Shown piece by piece: positions 54,105-62,724 of a stretch of DNA of 64,000 nucleotides. A program made the position numbers and the translations under genes. Source of the DNA: JALYXI01 sp963795835 (GTDB lineage Bacteria; Acidobacteriota; Terriglobia; Bryobacterales; Bryobacteraceae); contig CAWCJC010000009.1 of assembly GCA_963795835.1 (NCBI GenBank), positions 682,001 through 746,000 on the forward strand. The letters are read 5' to 3'. The notes under the pieces were generated by a model. It was not told the origin of the DNA and did not search any database. It worked only from the letters and a program-made list of their open reading frames with translations. Position 1 is the first letter of the stretch; each line of letters begins with the position of its first letter.

Positions 54105-56241
54105 GCGTACCGGAGCGATCGTAGCCCGGCGCCATCAGCAGAAGCTTGCCATGCTGACTGTTGCGATACGCCTGCGGAAAATACCAGATGGAGCCTTGAG
54201 GCCGGTAATAGCTGCCGCCTCGAAGAATGGCTGCTCGCGTGTGCTCGTCTAAATATTCGTCTGTCCACTGCCACACGTTGCCCACCATGTCCTGAACGCC
54301 AAAGGGACTTGCGCCTTCCGGGTGCGCATCTACGTTGTCAGGCTGTGTCAAGGAGCGGCCCATTTCGGGAACCGGAACGGCAGATCCGCGCCATTCAGCG
54401 CCCCACGGGTAAGCCCGGCCGTCTGTTCCCTGCGCCGCGAATTGCCACTCCCATTCGTGAGGCAAGCGTTTTCCCGCCCACGTTGCATAAGCCCGCGCAT
54501 CTTCTTGAGAGACCCAGGTCACGGGCTTCTCCGCCCAGCCCGTGGGGAATGTGCCGTTGCGCCAGTCCTTCAAGAAGTTCAGGGTGTCTTTCGGCCGGTA
54601 ATGCGCCGCATCCAGGAATGCCTTAAAGCGCGCATTGGTCACCGGGTACTTGTCCATATAGAAAGGCGCAAGCCGCATCCGGTGTTCATGAAAGCGGCGC
54701 GGCGAGTTCTCCCAGGGATATTGAACGTCCACGCCTTCATCGTTGGAGCCTTCGATTTCGATTCCTTCCACTTTGAAGAGGTAGTCGCCTCCGGGAACCC
54801 GCACCATGCCCTCCGGCGCAGCGGCGGCAGGCTTCGTGGCCTGGATTGCGGCCAACTGCTGAGGCAGCATGGTCCACTCCGCGGCATAGCTGTTCAGCGG
54901 TTTCGCGGTTAGTGCTTTCATCTTGGCCATTAACTGCTTCATTGGCGCAGCAGGTTCCGCCGGGGTGGCCAACACCGCGCCGTAGCCATGAGCTTCCAAA
55001 GGAAAAGAGAGGACGTCTTTACCTTCCTTGCGCTCCACCTGAAGTTCCGCGCCGTGGTACAGGTCGAAGTACCGAATCCCAGCGGCATGCGGGACGCTGA
55101 TCTGGGCTCCTGCGACATCGTACTCGTTACGATTCACAATCGTCCAAGCGGTCTCGGCGCCCAGAGGCCACGCGCTCGCAAAAACTCCATAACGATGCAT
55201 CGGATAGAACGGCTCCCACTCGGCGCTTACCAGGAAAGGCGCAAGCCCGCGTTCCAGAGTTGCCACTCTGCGAGTTGCTTCGCCATCCCTGGGCGTCACG
55301 CCGTTCCAGATACCCCAGATGTTTTCCCAGCTTTCCCACCCTTCACCATTGAGGAATGCGAACTGAAGGTTGTTGGTCTTGCTACGGTTCCAGCGATCCG
55401 AGATATGAACCATGTGCCGCGGTTCCAGCCAGCGGAACCGATCAATCCCCGGGATGAAGTCATATTGCCCGTTGTACTGTCCCCAGGTCATGATGTTCCA
55501 ACTCAAGGCCTCATCCGACGGACTTCCTTCGGGCTCAAAAGCCAGCGGATGCCCGATCTTCTCGGCAGCGGAAACAAAAGCCACAGGCACGCCATCCTGC
55601 GTGTCGCCGTTGATCCCATCGGCATCCAGTTCCTTCATCAACTCGGCGATGGCCTCCGGCCAAGTCTTTCCGGGATCTCGCGTTCCCTGGTCCCACATCA
55701 TCATCGGGAACAGGACGCGGACTCCGCGGGCATGAAACTCAGCAATCATCTTTTTCACTCCCGGAATGCCGCCGGGCAGGGAACGGATCATATCGTGCTG
55801 GTTGCGGTCGTCAATGCCCATGTTGGGGTAGGTGGGCCAGATCAGAATTGAATCAATGCCGCCGTAGCGTTTGTCTACATCGGCCAGGTAGCGGTCCACG
55901 GTATAGCGGCCAGCTGCGGGGTCATAAAAATAGCGGTCGTGGACCATCATCTGCGGCTGCATGAAGCTGCGCTGGGTCCACCGCGTGGCGGGTTCGTCAT
56001 AGCGCGAACTGTCGTGGCCGGTGCGGATGCGGCGTTCGTCGCGCCAATGCCGGATATCTTTCAACCAGGCATCGTGAGCATCCTGCGTGCAGGGCGTATA
56101 CCCGCCTTCCCAGGCGCCCTTTATGGTTAAGCAGCCGGGAGCGGGAATCAGTTGGTTCTTTGGCCGGTAGTTGGAGTCCTGTGCGCGAATCGCGCTTACC
56201 AGCCCAAGTAAGATCACAAAGAAACGGTATGCTCTCGTCAT
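54073..56241 (-). CDS. exported TIM-barrel-like protein fused to a SUMF1/FGE-sulfatase-type domain
   Basis: From ATG 56241 the 722-residue protein has a signal peptide (RAYRFFVILLGLVSAIRAQ). Residues 60-440 (numbered from this start) look like a glycoside-hydrolase TIM barrel with GIDSILIWPTYPNMGIDDRN, ARGVRVLFPMMMWD, DADGINGDTQDGVPVAF and a C-terminal beta-domain. No named GH family is certain. Residues about 510-720 are a SUMF1-type domain: MVRVPGGDYLF, FYMDKYPVTNARFKAFL, RLPHEWEWQFAAQG, GNVWQWTDEYLD, AILRGGSYYR and GTLGFRCV. The two catalytic cysteines of formylglycine-generating enzyme are missing, so this domain is likely carbohydrate- or protein-binding. Divergent from the CE15 esterase gene. 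Confidence 0.8.
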   Translation of the reverse strand: MTRAYRFFVILLGLVSAIRAQDSNYRPKNQLIPAPGCLTIKGAWEGGYTPCTQDAHDAWLKDIRHWRDERRIRTGHDSSRYDEPATRWTQRSFMQPQMMVHDRYFYDPAAGRYTVDRYLADVDKRYGGIDSILIWPTYPNMGIDDRNQHDMIRSLPGGIPGVKKMIAEFHARGVRVLFPMMMWDQGTRDPGKTWPEAIAELMKELDADGINGDTQDGVPVAFVSAAEKIGHPLAFEPEGSPSDEALSWNIMTWGQYNGQYDFIPGIDRFRWLEPRHMVHISDRWNRSKTNNLQFAFLNGEGWESWENIWGIWNGVTPRDGEATRRVATLERGLAPFLVSAEWEPFYPMHRYGVFASAWPLGAETAWTIVNRNEYDVAGAQISVPHAAGIRYFDLYHGAELQVERKEGKDVLSFPLEAHGYGAVLATPAEPAAPMKQLMAKMKALTAKPLNSYAAEWTMLPQQLAAIQATKPAAAAPEGMVRVPGGDYLFKVEGIEIEGSNDEGVDVQYPWENSPRRFHEHRMRLAPFYMDKYPVTNARFKAFLDAAHYRPKDTLNFLKDWRNGTFPTGWAEKPVTWVSQEDARAYATWAGKRLPHEWEWQFAAQGTDGRAYPWGAEWRGSAVPVPEMGRSLTQPDNVDAHPEGASPFGVQDMVGNVWQWTDEYLDEHTRAAILRGGSYYRPQGSIWYFPQAYRNSQHGKLLLMAPGYDRSGTLGFRCVVDAK

Positions 56242-56345
56242 AACGGTTGAACTGCTAATGATAATGTGACACTGTCCATGCCTGGCTGCCGCGTTGCAGT
56301 ACACTATGCGGGTCAGCTGGTGAGATTCGATTCAAGGACCACGCT

Positions 56346-57953
56346 ATGAGTGACCACGCTATGAGCTACATCGTCCGCAGACCGCTGCTCCCGTGGGTAT
56401 ACACGGTTCGCATAATCTTCGCCTTGGCGCTGGCAGTTAGCCCTGGGTTAAATCACGCCTTCGCAGCCGACGACGCCAAACTGAAACCAGTCACGATGAC
56501 TGCGGAACAGGACCACCAGAATATGATGGACCAACTCGGCATTCGCAGCCTTCGTCCCGGTCCCAGTGGCAATGACGCGGCCCCAAATCATGCGAATTAC
56601 GATGAGCACTTAGCGAATCCTTATCCCGTTTTGCCCGATGCTCTCACACTCAAGAGTGGCGAAAAGGTTACGACGCCTGAGGCTTGGTGGAAGAGACGGC
56701 GGCCGGAAATCGAGGAAGACATGGAGCGTGAGGTTTATGGCCGTCTTCCGAAGGTTTTACCCAAAGTAACGTGGAGTGTCGCGGTGAGTGAGCGTGAAAT
56801 GGTGGGCCGCATTCCCGTAATCGCGAAACAGCTTGTTGGGCATGTCGATAACTCCGCCTACCCTTTCATCTCTGTCGATATCGCGATGACGGTGGTGTTG
56901 CCCGCGGCGGCGAAGGGTCCGGTTCCGGTTCTGATGATGTTCGGGCGCAGCGCCTTGCCTGCTCCTGTCCAGCCGCCGGCTGAGGATCTGGACAAGATCA
57001 ACGCGGCTCTGAGAGCGTTGCTGATGAAGAGTGATCCGGCATTGCAGAAGATTCTGGAGCAGTATCCGGCATTTACGCCGATCGCGGCACCCGCTGCGGT
57101 GCCCTTTGGAGTGCGAGCAGCAGCCGCCGCGCCCGGTAGCGACCCTCCCTCCGCGCAGCAGTTGCTGGCAGACGGCTGGGGCTATGCGCTGATCAATCCT
57201 TCGAGCATCCAAGCCGACAACGGCGCCGGGCTAACCAGGGGAATTATTGGTTTGGTGAACAAAGGGCAGCCGCGCAAACCGGAAGATTGGGGCGCCCTGA
57301 GAGCCTGGGCCTGGGGTGCCGCGCGCGGGCTGGATTACCTGGAAACAGATCCATCCGTGGACGCGAAGCATGTTGGCATTGAAGGCGTTTCGCGTTACGG
57401 GAAAGCCGCTCTGGTTACGCTCGCATTCGAGCCGCGTTTCGCCATGGCGCTTGTCGGATCGTCAGGCGAAGGGGGTGCGAAACTCAATCGGCGTAACTGG
57501 GGCGAAGCGGTCGAAAGTCTGACCGGCGGCGAATACTACTGGATGGCCGGTAATTTTATGAAGTACGGCGCTTCCGACGCAACGTTTGGAGCAAAAACCG
57601 CAAACGACCTGCCGGTGGACGCACATGAACTGATCGCTCTGTGTGCCCCCAGGCTGACGTTCATCAGTTATGGCGTTCCAGAAAAAGGCGACGCCAAATG
57701 GCTTGATCATCAAGGCAGTTTTATGGCGGCGGTTGCCGCAGAACCGGTTTTTGAACTGCTTGGCGCGAAGGGCCTGGGCGTGTCGAGTGACTATCGGACC
57801 GCGAAGATGCCCGGTGTGAATGTGGGCCTTCTGGATGGTGAACTTGCCTGGCGTCAACATGACGGCGGCCATACGGATGCTCCGAACATCAAGTACTTCA
57901 TTGCATGGGCGGACAAGTTCATTCGGCACACGCCTCCCACAGCCTCGCATTGA
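56346..57953 (+). CDS. glucuronoyl esterase-like protein (CE15)
   Basis: CE15 esterases cut the ester between lignin alcohols and glucuronic acid on xylan. The 535-residue protein has an N-terminal signal-like helix (VRIIFALALAVSPGLNHAFA). The nucleophile Ser349 is in GIEGVSRYGKAAL, a match to GCSRxGKG-type motifs with Val for Cys. Glu375 (GSSGEGGAKLNRR) and His505 or His509 (QHDGGHTDAP) complete the expected triad. Residues 205-260 hold an extra Ala/Pro-rich stretch compared with fungal members. AAGGA lies seven bases before the ATG. It ends 6 bases before the GH51 gene, so the two are likely one operon for glucuronoarabinoxylan breakdown. Confidence 0.9.
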   Translation: MSDHAMSYIVRRPLLPWVYTVRIIFALALAVSPGLNHAFAADDAKLKPVTMTAEQDHQNMMDQLGIRSLRPGPSGNDAAPNHANYDEHLANPYPVLPDALTLKSGEKVTTPEAWWKRRRPEIEEDMEREVYGRLPKVLPKVTWSVAVSEREMVGRIPVIAKQLVGHVDNSAYPFISVDIAMTVVLPAAAKGPVPVLMMFGRSALPAPVQPPAEDLDKINAALRALLMKSDPALQKILEQYPAFTPIAAPAAVPFGVRAAAAAPGSDPPSAQQLLADGWGYALINPSSIQADNGAGLTRGIIGLVNKGQPRKPEDWGALRAWAWGAARGLDYLETDPSVDAKHVGIEGVSRYGKAALVTLAFEPRFAMALVGSSGEGGAKLNRRNWGEAVESLTGGEYYWMAGNFMKYGASDATFGAKTANDLPVDAHELIALCAPRLTFISYGVPEKGDAKWLDHQGSFMAAVAAEPVFELLGAKGLGVSSDYRTAKMPGVNVGLLDGELAWRQHDGGHTDAPNIKYFIAWADKFIRHTPPTASH

Positions 57954-57959
57954 TTCTCT

Positions 57960-59864
57960 ATGTCCCAACTCTCCACTAAGCTAACGGCCCTGATATTGAC
58001 AGGCGCAGCGGCCACTTGCGTTCTGCAAGCGCAGACGACGCTTACGATTGACCTCAATCGCGCAAAGTCGCCCGTGAGTCCGACTCTTTACGGTCTGATG
58101 ACCGAAGAGATCAACTACTCTTACGACGGCGGCTTATACGCCGAATTGGTCCGCAACCGGACTTTCCGTTCGGATTGGTCGGGCATCCTTAACTGGTTCC
58201 TGATCGAGAAGGGAACGGCCTCGGCAAAGGTGAGCGTGGATGCGAACGAGGGGCCTTCCGCCGCGCTCAAGAGCAGCGCGCGGTTGGAGGTTCTGAAGGC
58301 CGATCCAGATAGCCCCGCCGGTTTGATCAACGAAGGCTATTGGGGAATTGCGGTACGCCCGAACACGCGTTACACGGGGTCGTTGTTTGCGAAAACGAAT
58401 GGGGAGGGCACGCTGGCGCTGACGGTCGCGCTCGTCGGCGATCAATCCGGGCAAACCCTCGCGCAGGCCCCCGTGTCGCTTACCGGAGCGGGCTGGAAAG
58501 AGTACAAATTCGAATTGCAGGCTGGCGCCGTCCCCGCCTCCGCCGAAAATCACCTGGAGATCACGATACAAAAACCGGCTACGGTGTGGCTCCAGATGGT
58601 GTCGCTCTTCCCTCCCACCTATCACGGGCGCACCAACGGAAACCGCGCGGACCTGATGGAGAAGTTGGCCGCCATGCATCCTTCGTTTCTTCGCTTTCCC
58701 GGAGGCAATTTTCTGGAAGGCAACAGCGTCGCAACGCGCTTCGATTGGAAGAAGACGATTGGCCCGATGGTCGACCGGCCCACCCACCCGGGGACGTGGA
58801 ATTATCACGTTTCGGACGGTATGGGCCTGCTGGAATTTCTTGAGTGGTGCGAAGACTTAAAGATGGAGCCGCTGCTGGCTGTCTACGCCGGCTACTCGCT
58901 CGGCAATCATCTGGTGAAACCGGGTCCCGATCTCGAACCCTACGTGCAGGAAGCTCTGGAGGAAATTGAGTACGTAACCGGCCGCGCCGACACCAAATGG
59001 GGTGCTGTGCGGGCGCGCGACGGGCATCCGGAGCCGTTTCCTCTGCGCTATGTGGAGGTCGGCAACGAAGACTCATTTGATAAGGCCAAGACTTACGACG
59101 GCCGCTTTGCCCAGTTCTTCAAAGCGATCAAGGAGAAGTATCCGAAACTGCAGGTGATCGCCACGATGCCGGTGAACGGCGTGACTCCCGACGTGGTGGA
59201 CGACCACTACTACAAGCGCGAGCAGGGCATGTTCGAGCTGACGAAACATTACGACAATGCCGACCGGAAGGGCCCCAAGATTTTCATTGGCGAATGGGCC
59301 ACACGGGAAGGCACGCCCACTCCCAACCTGGGGGCGGCGCTGGGGGATGCCGCGTTCATGACCAGCATGGAAAGGAACGGCGACCTGATCGTGATGGCGG
59401 CCTACGCGCCCTTGCTGGTGAATGTAGGCCCGGGCGGCATGCAATGGGCTTCCGACCTGATTGGTTATGACGCGTTGAACAGTTATGGCTCGCCGAGTTA
59501 CTACGCGCAAGTAATGTTTGCTTCGTGCCTGGGGGACCATACGGCAGATTCGACTTTGTCGGGCGGTGGCGAAAAGTTCTTCTACTCCGCAACGGTTTCG
59601 TCGAAGGCGAACAAGGGCTGTTTGAAGCTGGTGAATGCGTCGTCAGCGCCGCAAACCTTATCGCTTCGCTTGAACGGACTTGGGGCTGCGAGCCGCCAGG
59701 CACGCGTTTCGACGCTCAAAGGAAACACCGTTTGGGCCACCAACACCATCGAACATCCGGATCGGATCATGCCGGTGAAGTCGTCCGTGCCGATCACGGG
59801 TGAGCGTATGAACTACACGGTGCCGGGTTACTCGATTCAGGTGTTGGAGTTTGATCTGCTGTAA
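57960..59864 (+). CDS. alpha-L-arabinofuranosidase, GH51
   Basis: Removes arabinofuranosyl branches from hemicellulose. Signal peptide LSTKLTALILTGAAATCVLQA at the N-terminus, then a CBM-like beta-domain (about 75-215) and the TIM barrel (about 225-520). Catalytic residues are Glu370 in YVEVGNEDSF (acid/base) and Glu445 in IFIGEWATREG (nucleophile). FLRFPGGNFLEG is the typical GH51 barrel block. The C-terminal beta-sandwich closes the protein at 634 residues, within the usual range. Co-directional with the CE15 gene 6 bases upstream. Confidence 0.95.
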   Translation: MSQLSTKLTALILTGAAATCVLQAQTTLTIDLNRAKSPVSPTLYGLMTEEINYSYDGGLYAELVRNRTFRSDWSGILNWFLIEKGTASAKVSVDANEGPSAALKSSARLEVLKADPDSPAGLINEGYWGIAVRPNTRYTGSLFAKTNGEGTLALTVALVGDQSGQTLAQAPVSLTGAGWKEYKFELQAGAVPASAENHLEITIQKPATVWLQMVSLFPPTYHGRTNGNRADLMEKLAAMHPSFLRFPGGNFLEGNSVATRFDWKKTIGPMVDRPTHPGTWNYHVSDGMGLLEFLEWCEDLKMEPLLAVYAGYSLGNHLVKPGPDLEPYVQEALEEIEYVTGRADTKWGAVRARDGHPEPFPLRYVEVGNEDSFDKAKTYDGRFAQFFKAIKEKYPKLQVIATMPVNGVTPDVVDDHYYKREQGMFELTKHYDNADRKGPKIFIGEWATREGTPTPNLGAALGDAAFMTSMERNGDLIVMAAYAPLLVNVGPGGMQWASDLIGYDALNSYGSPSYYAQVMFASCLGDHTADSTLSGGGEKFFYSATVSSKANKGCLKLVNASSAPQTLSLRLNGLGAASRQARVSTLKGNTVWATNTIEHPDRIMPVKSSVPITGERMNYTVPGYSIQVLEFDLL

Positions 59865-59942
59865 GATGCCACAGCGCAAAGCAGAGCACTTATTTTCTAA
59901 TCAGCCCCGGCGGCGCGATCCTAAAACGTGAGCCGAAAGGAA

Positions 59943-59999
59943 AGTCCGGATCCGGACTCATCATTTGGTTTTCGGTAATGTCGTTGAGCGGGGCTCAAC
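59943..59999. other. 16-bp perfect palindrome and adjacent hairpin in the GH51-MBL intergenic region
   Basis: AGTCCGGATCCGGACT at 59943-59958 is a perfect palindrome with no loop, which suits an operator for a dimeric protein better than a terminator. At 59983-59999 GTTGAGC pairs with GCTCAAC across a GGG loop; no T-run follows on either strand, so it is at most a weak terminator between the convergent genes. Other sequence from 59865 to 60028 shows nothing recognisable. Confidence 0.4.
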
Positions 60000-60059
60000 T
60001 TCCGTATAGCCGACGAACCTGGAATTTCGAAATGCTCGCCTCCGTGGCCGTATCGCGCT

Positions 60060-60827
60060 TCAGGCTTTGATCAGGCCAGCGGAGGTTGTTTCTCCCTCCT
60101 GGGCTTTGGGCCCGAGTACCTCGCGCATGACGATCGCCAGATCTCGCAAGGCTTGGGCGCCATTGCCGTAGTAGCTCGAGCCATGCATCGTGGCCAGCGT
60201 CTTCGGTTCCTGTTCGGCCAAGCTTTCGAGCACGCGCCCGGTATGATGGGTGTAGGGCACGTAGTTCGCAAACGGGCCTGCTTCGGTCTCCCGTAACGCG
60301 TCTTGACACCGTCCCAGGATGTCCTCTCTTGTGGTCGGTTCGCGGTGGCCCCACTGATGGAACAGATCGGAGCAGAAGAGCGTCTTTTCCGATTCTTCGA
60401 AGAGCACGCCGGCATCCCACCCGTGCGGCACATGCGGGGTGGGCAGGAAGCGAAAACGGTACCGGCCTGTCGACAAGGTGTCCTCCCGTGTCAAGACCCG
60501 AGCCGGCCGAATCGAAAAGTCATTAACACTCACTATCGCTCCGACCAGGCCACAAACGGGTTGCGCGGCGGGGGCGAGTTCGAGCCAGTGGTTTAAAGCT
60601 CCGCATTCATCCGACTCGAAGTGGCTGAATCCGATGTGCCGGAGCTTTGAGAGATCAATCAGACGTGAGACCTCCTCGCGCAAGAGGGGGAACATACTTC
60701 GCAATCCGGCGTGAAACAGGAGCGGTTCATCATCGCGGACCAGGAAGTGACTAAACTCCAGATTGATCTCGGGAACGAAGACGGCGAGACGGTACACCTC
60801 GGGTGCAATTTCAGTAGTAGTTACCAT
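60060..60827 (-). CDS. MBL-fold diiron protein, flavodiiron-type domain without flavodoxin
   Basis: The 255-residue protein has the diiron site of flavodiiron proteins: His69-x-Glu71-x-Asp73 (SHFESDECGALNH), His135 (PHVPHGWD), Asp154 (LFCSDLFHQ) and His215 (ATMHGSSYY). The spacings D154 to H215 (61) and H135 to D154 (19) equal those of the family. That type of site reduces O2 or NO, or senses them. The flavodoxin domain that supplies electrons is missing, so electrons must come from a partner, or the protein is a sensor. AGGAGG lies close upstream of ATG. Copy 1 of a tandem duplicate; the second copy at 61374-62129 is frameshifted. Confidence 0.88.
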   Translation of the reverse strand: MVTTTEIAPEVYRLAVFVPEINLEFSHFLVRDDEPLLFHAGLRSMFPLLREEVSRLIDLSKLRHIGFSHFESDECGALNHWLELAPAAQPVCGLVGAIVSVNDFSIRPARVLTREDTLSTGRYRFRFLPTPHVPHGWDAGVLFEESEKTLFCSDLFHQWGHREPTTREDILGRCQDALRETEAGPFANYVPYTHHTGRVLESLAEQEPKTLATMHGSSYYGNGAQALRDLAIVMREVLGPKAQEGETTSAGLIKA

Positions 60828-60848
60828 AAACCCTCCTCTCTTACATGC

Positions 60849-61000
60849 TTATCCTTTCTTGCTGATAATGACAAACTGCGGCGCTTTCGTCAGTAGATGA
60901 AGCCTGGGGACAGTAAACCCAGCATTCCGAAACATGGTGTCGTACTCCGTGAATGTGTAGGCTTCTCCCGCGGGGGTGGTGGCGCAGCGTCGTCTAGACT
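60849..61000 (-). pseudogene. methyltransferase C-terminal fragment (copy 1)
   Basis: Reading backwards from 61000, the frame gives YTFTEYDTMFRNAGFTVPRL, then LLTKAPQFVIISKKG and stop (60849-60851), the C-terminus of a class I O-methyltransferase-like protein. Its upstream part ends at the repeat border near 61000, so the gene has no beginning here. The stop is 21 bases before the MBL start. Confidence 0.7.
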
Positions 61001-61083
61001 AAAATCGGAGTCGCGGGTGTACGAGGCCGCGGTGTCAACTTCCGCGAACACAGGTCGAGCGACCCCAGAATATACTCTATGGA

Positions 61084-61329
61084 ATGCCGAATCCCCGCGG
61101 TGGCAGACGCGACTTTTTCATTTCCTTCAATTCCGCCGACCGGGAATGGGCGGAGTGGATTGCGGCAGAGCTGGAAGCTGCTGGGAAAACAACCTTCTTT
61201 CAGCACTGGGACTTGAGGCCCGGAAACAGTTTTGTAGGCGAGATGAACCGCGCCGCAGAACTTGCTGACCGCACCATAGCTGTCCTTACTTTGAGCTACA
61301 TTTCTTCTGCATTCGCACAGGCGGAGGCG
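61084..61329 (+). pseudogene. TIR-domain gene cut by the duplicated segment
   Basis: From ATG 61084 the frame gives RRDFFISFNSADREWAEWIAAELEAAG, then TFFQHWDLRPGNSFVGEMN and TIAVLTLSYISSAFAQAE, the first 80 residues of a TIR_2-type domain, complete with FISF, W.A.EL, and the SS.F...E stretch that holds the NADase-type Glu. At 61330 it runs into the duplicate, and the remaining 90 codons to 61599 are the antisense of the MBL gene. The intact gene would presumably have encoded an effector or adaptor after the TIR domain. Confidence 0.75.
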
Positions 61330-62293
61330 CGAAACGCTCGCCTCCGTGGCCGTATCGCCGCTTCAGGCTTTGATCAGGCCAGCGGAGGTTGTTTCTCCCT
61401 CCTGGGCTTTGGGCCCGAGTACCTCGCGCATGACGATCGCCAGATCTCGCAAGGCTTGGGCGCCATTGCCGTAGTAGCTCGAGCCATGCATCGTGGCCAG
61501 CGTCTTCGGTTCCTGTTCGGCCAAGCTTTCGAGCACGCGCCCGGTATGATGGGTGTAAGGCACGTAGTTCGCAAACGGGCCTGCTTCGGCTTCCCGTAAC
61601 GCGTCTTGACACCGTTCCAGGATGTCCTCTCTTGTGGTCGGTTCACGGTGGCCCCATGATGGAACAGGTCGGAGCAGAAGAGCGTCTTTTCCGATTCTTC
61701 GAAGAGCACGCCGGCATCCCACCCGTGCGGCACATGCGGGGTGGGCAGGAAGCGAAAACGGTACCGGCCTGTCGACAAGGTGTCCTCCCGTGTCAAGACC
61801 CGAGCCGGCCGAATCGAAAAGTCATTCACACTCACTATCGCTCCGACCAGGCCACAAACGGGTTGCGCGGCGGGGGCGAGTTCGAGCCAGTGGTTTAGAG
61901 CTCCGCATTCATCCGACTCGAAGTGGCTGAATCCGATGTGCCGGAGCTTCGAGAGATCAATCAGACGTGAGACCTCCTCGCGCAAGAGGGGGAACATACT
62001 TCGCAATCCGGCGTGAAACAGGAGCGGTTCATCATCGCGGACCAGGAAGTGACTAAACTCCAGATTGATCTCGGGAACGAAGACCGCGAGACGGTACACC
62101 TCGGGTGCAATTTCAGTGGTAGTTACCATAAACCCTCCTCTCTTACATGCTTGTCCTTTCTTGCTCATAATGACAAACTGCGGCGCTTTCGTCAGTAGAT
62201 GAAGCCCGGGGACAGTAAACCCAGCATTCCGAAAACATGGTGTCGTACTCCGTGAATGTGTAGGCTTCTCCCGCGGGGGTGGGGCGCAGCGTC
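61330..62293 (-). repeat. duplicated segment, copy 2
   Basis: Second copy of 60029-61000, direct orientation, spaced by about 330 bases of unique DNA that holds the TIR fragment. It differs by scattered substitutions and indels: a missing base near 61655, an extra A near 62235, and a shorter GGGGTGG run near 62280. Unlike copy 1 it continues on its upstream side into further methyltransferase-like sequence up to about 62450, so copy 2 carries the more complete left neighbour. Confidence 0.88.
61374..62129 (-). pseudogene. MBL-fold diiron protein, copy 2, frameshifted
   Basis: Starts at ATG 62129 with the same MVTTTEIAPEVYRLAVFVPE as copy 1 and is identical through LFCSDLFH. One base is missing around 61655 (CCCCATGATGG against CCCCACTGATGG in copy 1), after which the frame gives unrelated sequence to the same end. 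His215 is lost from the protein, so the product would be inactive. An extended start at 62168 is the read-through of the methyltransferase tail. Confidence 0.85.
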
Positions 62294-62514
62294 ACCAGAG
62301 CAAAGGCGGCGGCGGTCGGCGGCGACACACGGTCCTCCTGCGGGACGAAGTCCAGCGTTACACATTGGCCATCTGGAATCAGGGCCGCCCGGATCTTTTG
62401 CATTGGCTTTTCGCAGGTGGCAAGTTTTTCTGCCCATCCCCAGTTGTGGTCGGATGACGCGCGATCCGGTAGCATCGCACCCGAAGTGTCCCGTTTGCGG
62501 AAATCCAGATGCAT
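62143..62514 (-). pseudogene. methyltransferase C-terminal fragment (copy 2), frameshifted
   Basis: The frame gives MQKIRAALIPDGQCVTLDFV, EDRVSPPTAAAFALVTL and AYTFTEYDTMF, characteristic of the last third of SAM-dependent O-methyltransferases. An extra A near 62235, in a run of four, then breaks it. The stop that ends copy 1 (TAA) is CAA here. Upstream of about residue 35 the sequence no longer resembles a methyltransferase, so the gene is also truncated at its 5' end. Confidence 0.7.
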
Positions 62515-62724
62515 CCGTCGAGCACTCGACGGTAACGTCGTTTGCGGGCCAACCTAAAACTTTGCCGGATCACACCGGATTTCTAGGGGGTCTGGCTGTA
62601 GCGCTTGCAAGAGATCCGAAGGTGAAAGGGAACACCCGGCGCAGAGCAGGCGTCGGTTGCCGCGCAATTCAGCCATCTCGTACTTTACTGGCACTCTGTG
62701 GGTGAAAGCGTTACAGTCACATAC

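Larger units (their letters stand above)
60029..61000 (-). repeat. duplicated segment, copy 1
   Basis: From GCTCGCCTCCGTGGCCGT (starting near 60034) to GCGCAGCGTC (about 60991-61000) the DNA is repeated near-identically at 61330-62293, in the same orientation. It contains the complete MBL-fold gene and the last part of a methyltransferase gene. Only a small number of base changes and 1-3 base indels separate the copies. Copy 1 has the intact reading frames. Confidence 0.88.

Noticed and set aside
54988..55851. 287-residue frame on the plus strand
   Set aside because: Antisense of the TIM-barrel part; no start site or motif.
61084..61599. TIR fused to another domain as a novel fusion
   Set aside because: The part after 61330 is the antisense of the MBL gene, created by the duplication border.
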